Assembly: GCA_018398765.1 (NCBI GenBank)
Contig: JAHBMJ010005289.1
Coordinates: 1-64,000, forward strand
Source: Chromera velia
Taxonomy: Eukaryota > Sar > Chromeraceae
Direction of reading: 5' to 3'
DNA: 64,000 nucleotides
The position numbers and the translations under genes are program-made. Positions 60,895-64,000 of this stretch are shown piece after piece (position 1 is the first letter of the stretch; each line of letters begins with the position of its first letter). The notes under the pieces are model-generated. The model had not been told where the DNA came from, made no database searches, and saw nothing but the letters and a program-made list of their open reading frames with translations.

Positions 60895-61920
60895 CGCCGA
60901 GAGAGGGGCTCGAGAGACGGGAAGGGGGGTTGCGAGAAAGAGAAAGAGACGGGGAGGGAGAGGGGTAGAGAGGGGAACGTTTATCCCCCAAGATTGCTTG
61001 CCCTTCTGCCCTCTGACTGACCCTAAGCACTGCACCGTCTACCCCCCTGAGTACCCCCCTCAGCCCATCCTCTTTGATGATCGATCGAAAGGCATCCACC
61101 ACGCCTTTGTAGTGGAACGAGTCCGCTTCTGCCCGTAATGCAGCCTTTGCCTGTGACTGCAGTCTTGCCTTCACTAGGAAAAAGGGGGAGCCCAGGCATG
61201 CCCCTGTCATTCCAGACAGGGCCCCGGCAGCCAAATTCCCTCCCACAGAGGGCCGCTCGGGCGTCGAACCAAAAAGCTTCTGGAAAGTTGGGTACAGTCC
61301 GAGACGTGTACCGTTCATCGACAGCTGATACAAGATGCCAGGCGCCAGCCCGCTCTGAATTCCCCTGATGCCCTCCTGCCTGATGATTTTCGAAAACGCA
61401 TCCAGTAGATTTGCGTACACTACTCGACCAGCCCCCTTTCTCTGCAGTTCTCCCTGTAATTGCATGCGAGTTTTGACTACCTCCATTGGGTTGGAGAACA
61501 CACAGGCACAAGAGGTGGCAGCACCTGCGCGGAACGGCAAAACGGAAATGACAGGAATCGAGAACATGTTGTCGTTTTATGTTCTGTGAAGAACTTTCCA
61601 TGTGGGGTTGAAGCAGTGCAATGGAAGTCTACATCGCGAATTGGTCCGTCCTGGGTAGACGGCCAAATTCAATTGAATCGTTCATTCATTAAACACTGAG
61701 TACACGACAGAAAGATGAACGCGCCAACAGTGTCTCAACAGCGATACCCTGAAGTGAACCCACCTGCAATCATGAATTGTTGCCACAGAGGCCTTGACAT
61801 CGCATCTTTTTTCGCCGTCTGCTTGGGAGGTGCCCTCTCGGAAGATTCACTGCGATTCTCAGTCGAAGCTCCAAAGACAGGCTTGAGAGGCAGAGTGACT
61901 TGTGCACTAGACGAGGCCAT
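59917..61920 (-). CDS. SLC25A35: Mitochondrial carrier, SLC25A34/35 (OAC1)-like
   Basis: Three exons with perfect phase: 61920-61764, 61524-61022 and 60315-59917, 352 residues. Mitochondrial carriers have three repeats of two membrane helices each and exchange small anions across the inner membrane. Signature motifs: NPMEVVKTRMQLQGEL (repeat 1), GSPFFLVKARLQSQ (repeat 2) and NPVDVISTRLYNQRG (repeat 3). The altered repeat-2 motif, TRLYNQ in repeat 3, GLAPGILYQLSMNGTRLGLY and LRLGPHTLLTFVFWEQ together point to the SLC25A34/35 branch, related to yeast oxaloacetate carrier Oac1. The substrate is inferred only from that kinship. The first exon adds a 45-residue Ser/Ala/Lys-rich leader not typical of the family. 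The donor of exon 2 is GTCAGTCAG. Intron 2 (61021-60316) is filled with (CA)n and GA-rich simple sequence. Confidence 0.93.
60500..60965. repeat. GA-rich and (CA)n simple sequence in carrier intron 2
   Basis: Purine-rich GAAA/GGAA/GAGA sequence with a (CA)n run at 60824-60864 followed by (GA)n at 60865-60891. All lies in the intron 61021-60316. Confidence 0.88.
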
Positions 61921-62749
61921 TGTCGCCTCAGACTGTCCCCCCTGATGGAATTAAGTGAAGCAACCACTAAATCACACGTTGGTAGACTGATGGAAGGAGA
62001 AAGCTCGTTTTCAGAGAACTGAACTGTATTTTACAGGTGTTTGATTGTCTCGTTGACTGTTGTCTTGTGGCAGACAGAGCTCGGTGACGAAGAAGAAAGA
62101 GAGGGGTCAATCCATTCCACTAGAAGCTATTTTTCTCACTCAACAACACGAATGGGTAGCAGTAATCGTGCACAGAAGCTCAGTGTTACCACAGTGAAGC
62201 TATGCCCCGAGTTTCCATTTGAACAATCCAGCCTGTCACAAGTCTTTCATTATTGACTGCATGATCGAGAGGAGGGACGTCAAGTGCATGCGTAATCGGG
62301 TGCAAAAATCGGTTGAGGGCCCCGCAAAACCTCGCTCGAGGCCCGGCGAAGCGAAAAACTCATTGAAAAGCTCGAGTTCAGCAGGCCCCGTAAAGACGTA
62401 GGGGGCACTTAATTTTTGGCACTTCGCTGTGTGTTTTCTCTTTCGAGGGTCTCTCGCATGCAAGCTGCGAACGCGGCAAGCCAGCTATATAGCCACAAGA
62501 TTCGGCTATTCGGCTACTCATGGCTACTCCCATAACTCCTTCTATTCAAGTGTGTATACCACGATTGCGACGCTATCCAGGCAGAAGAAAGGAAGAGATA
62601 GCTAGATATATAGACGCTGCCGAATCAAAGTCTTTGAGTCTGAAGAGTCTGTTCGTGTGTTTACGTTTCAGCGAAACTCTCGGCTTGAGTACTCTCAAAT
62701 CTTTTCAATTAAGAAACTTTCGTTCTTCGACCCAGCCACAGATTTCAAG
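61921..62749. other. Divergent carrier / membrane-protein intergenic region
   Basis: 0.83 kb carrying both promoters and leaders. Short open frames only. A GC-rich patch with GGGCCCCGC and AGGCCCGGCG lies at about 62315-62350. Confidence 0.6.
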
Positions 62750-63966
62750 ATGGCCAATCAGTACAAGGCAAACTACGCTGATGCCGAGATGGGAGCTGAC
62801 TACGCTACTGAGGTGACTGATGTTGTCGCCCGTGCCGAGCCTGCCCCTGCTCAGCCGGTGAGTCTTGCTCAGAAGTCTCTTTATACTCCCTGCTCTCAGG
62901 ATATGTTTGACATTACTGTTGCATGTTGCAAGCAGAGCAGCAGCAGTTTGTGATACGAACAGGTCTTTACACTTCGCTTCTTGTTCACAATTTACTGGAC
63001 CGCTTCTTCTGCTCGTTCGCTGCAGGGATTTCGCATGGGTGCCGTGCAGAGGGAGGAGAAGAAGCGCATGATGATGGGCCTGATGTGCGGCCTCATTGCT
63101 CTGTGCCTGTTGATGATGGGTACCCTCATCACTCTCATCATCGGGGGAAGAAACGGTCGGTCGGTCTTTCCTTCCCTCCGATCCGCACTCTTTGTTGCTG
63201 GAAGATTTCTTTCTTCCTTCCTGGCGATTTCAAGTGCAATGACGAAAATGTGTGTGTTTTGCCTCGCTGACTTTTGCAGCCCTCCACGCTGCAAGACACC
63301 ACAACCACCACTCCAACAGCTCTGCGATGCTCTCCATTCCCATGATGGAGTCCATCCCTCTGGAGTCCTTCGAGAGACTCCACTCCCTCGTCCTTCAGGT
63401 CGGTCGATTAATGGGGTCCATGGAAGGTGATCATTTCTTCTCGTGTGTGCGTGTGAGGATGCAAAAAAAGATATGTATGCATGCTTCCGAATCGAAGTCG
63501 GAGACGGGAACTGCTCAAACGTATGGATTTTGGACACGATACGATGTGACGGGACGGACTTGGGAGGGGGGAGGAGGGAATCTTAGAGAAGCCTGTGCGC
63601 GAGGAGTGAAGGGAGGAATGCATGAAGCTCTTTTTTGGGAAACTGAGACGCTTGTCATGATACCCGAAGCAGTGCGGCTGTTGTGTTTTCATTTCGCTAG
63701 TTCTTTCCTGTTTGACTGAGAGGTGCCATGTAGACAGATACCGTTCTAGATGACGTTAGGCTTCAATTCCAGTTGTCTGTACGTCTGAGGAGAGACTTTT
63801 GAGAAAACACTAGTGAGAAAAGGGTGAGCTTCATTTGCTTCTCGTCGAGTGCAGACTGGAGCCAACCAGACCTCCTTCTACAACATCATGGCAGCCCACA
63901 GAGACGAGAAGGAGACTGAGCTGGTCCTGAGCGGTGGAGACTCCTTGGTCATCTTCCACGGAGAGA
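62750..63966 (+). CDS. Single-span membrane protein, 3' partial (unknown family)
   Basis: Four exons with consistent phases: 62750-62857, 63026-63155, 63280-63398 and 63855-63966; the gene continues past the right edge after a GTCAGTCAG donor. The first 50 residues are polar and acidic (MANQYKANYADAEMGADYA), then a basic QREEKKR precedes one hydrophobic helix (MMGLMCGLIALCLLMM through LITLII). This is the charge pattern of a type II or tail-out single-pass protein. The part after the membrane is His/Asn-rich (HAARHHNHHSNSSA), then looks folded: MMESIPLESFERLHSLVLQ, TGANQTSFYNIMAAHRDEKE, LVLSGGDSLVIFHGE. An NQTS sequon would be glycosylated if lumenal. No family recognised. It lies head to head with the carrier gene, 0.83 kb apart. 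Confidence 0.75.
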
Positions 63967-64000
63967 GTCAGTCAGTGAGACAGGGAGCGAAAAAGAGCCG

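Overview
The window looks like nuclear DNA of a photosynthetic relative of apicomplexans, most probably a chromerid alga such as Chromera velia. The organism call is inference. It rests on an alveolin (47854-49816, minus), an ApiAP2-type DNA-binding domain (50942-54706, plus), intron-rich genes with short exons, and low-complexity protein inserts. No rRNA, tRNA, CRISPR array, operon-like packing or virus-derived element was recognised.

Seven gene models could be built by finding acceptor (pyrimidine tract plus CAG) and donor (GTCAGT, GTGAGT and similar) sites and requiring the reading phase to agree across each junction. In order they are: (1) minus 5875 to beyond the left edge, an AT-hook nuclear protein; (2) plus 7653-20187, a many-exon polytopic membrane protein with a class-3 lipase domain resembling diacylglycerol lipase; (3) minus 29246-22413, a queuine tRNA-ribosyltransferase accessory-subunit (QTRT2) homologue; (4) plus 30255-35711, a long low-complexity protein of unknown function; (5) minus 49816-47854, the alveolin; (6) plus 50942-54706, the ApiAP2 protein; (7) minus 61920-59917, a mitochondrial carrier of the SLC25A34/35 (OAC1) type. 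An eighth gene, plus 62750 to beyond the right edge, encodes a small single-span membrane protein.

The genes strictly alternate in strand. Divergent start-to-start gaps are about 0.8-1.8 kb. Convergent end-to-end gaps are longer (about 2-12 kb) and carry AT-rich blocks and repeats. Two inverted-repeat elements that look like small non-autonomous DNA transposons lie at 58579-59418 and 46721-46976. A 145-bp tandem repeat lies at 44021-44520. Two runs of N (25839-25890, 48394-48645) are each flanked on both sides by poly(G).

The most unusual feature is the intron ends. Many donors are the first unit of a tandem tetranucleotide array made of the donor motif itself: (GTCA)n, (GTGA)n, (GTAG)n, (GTCC)n, (GTCG)n or (GTGG)n. 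In gene 4 the 3' splice site is present as four tandem copies of a 45-49 bp unit, and in the lipase gene a 25-bp tandem repeat runs into an acceptor. All exon models are read by eye and untested by transcript data.
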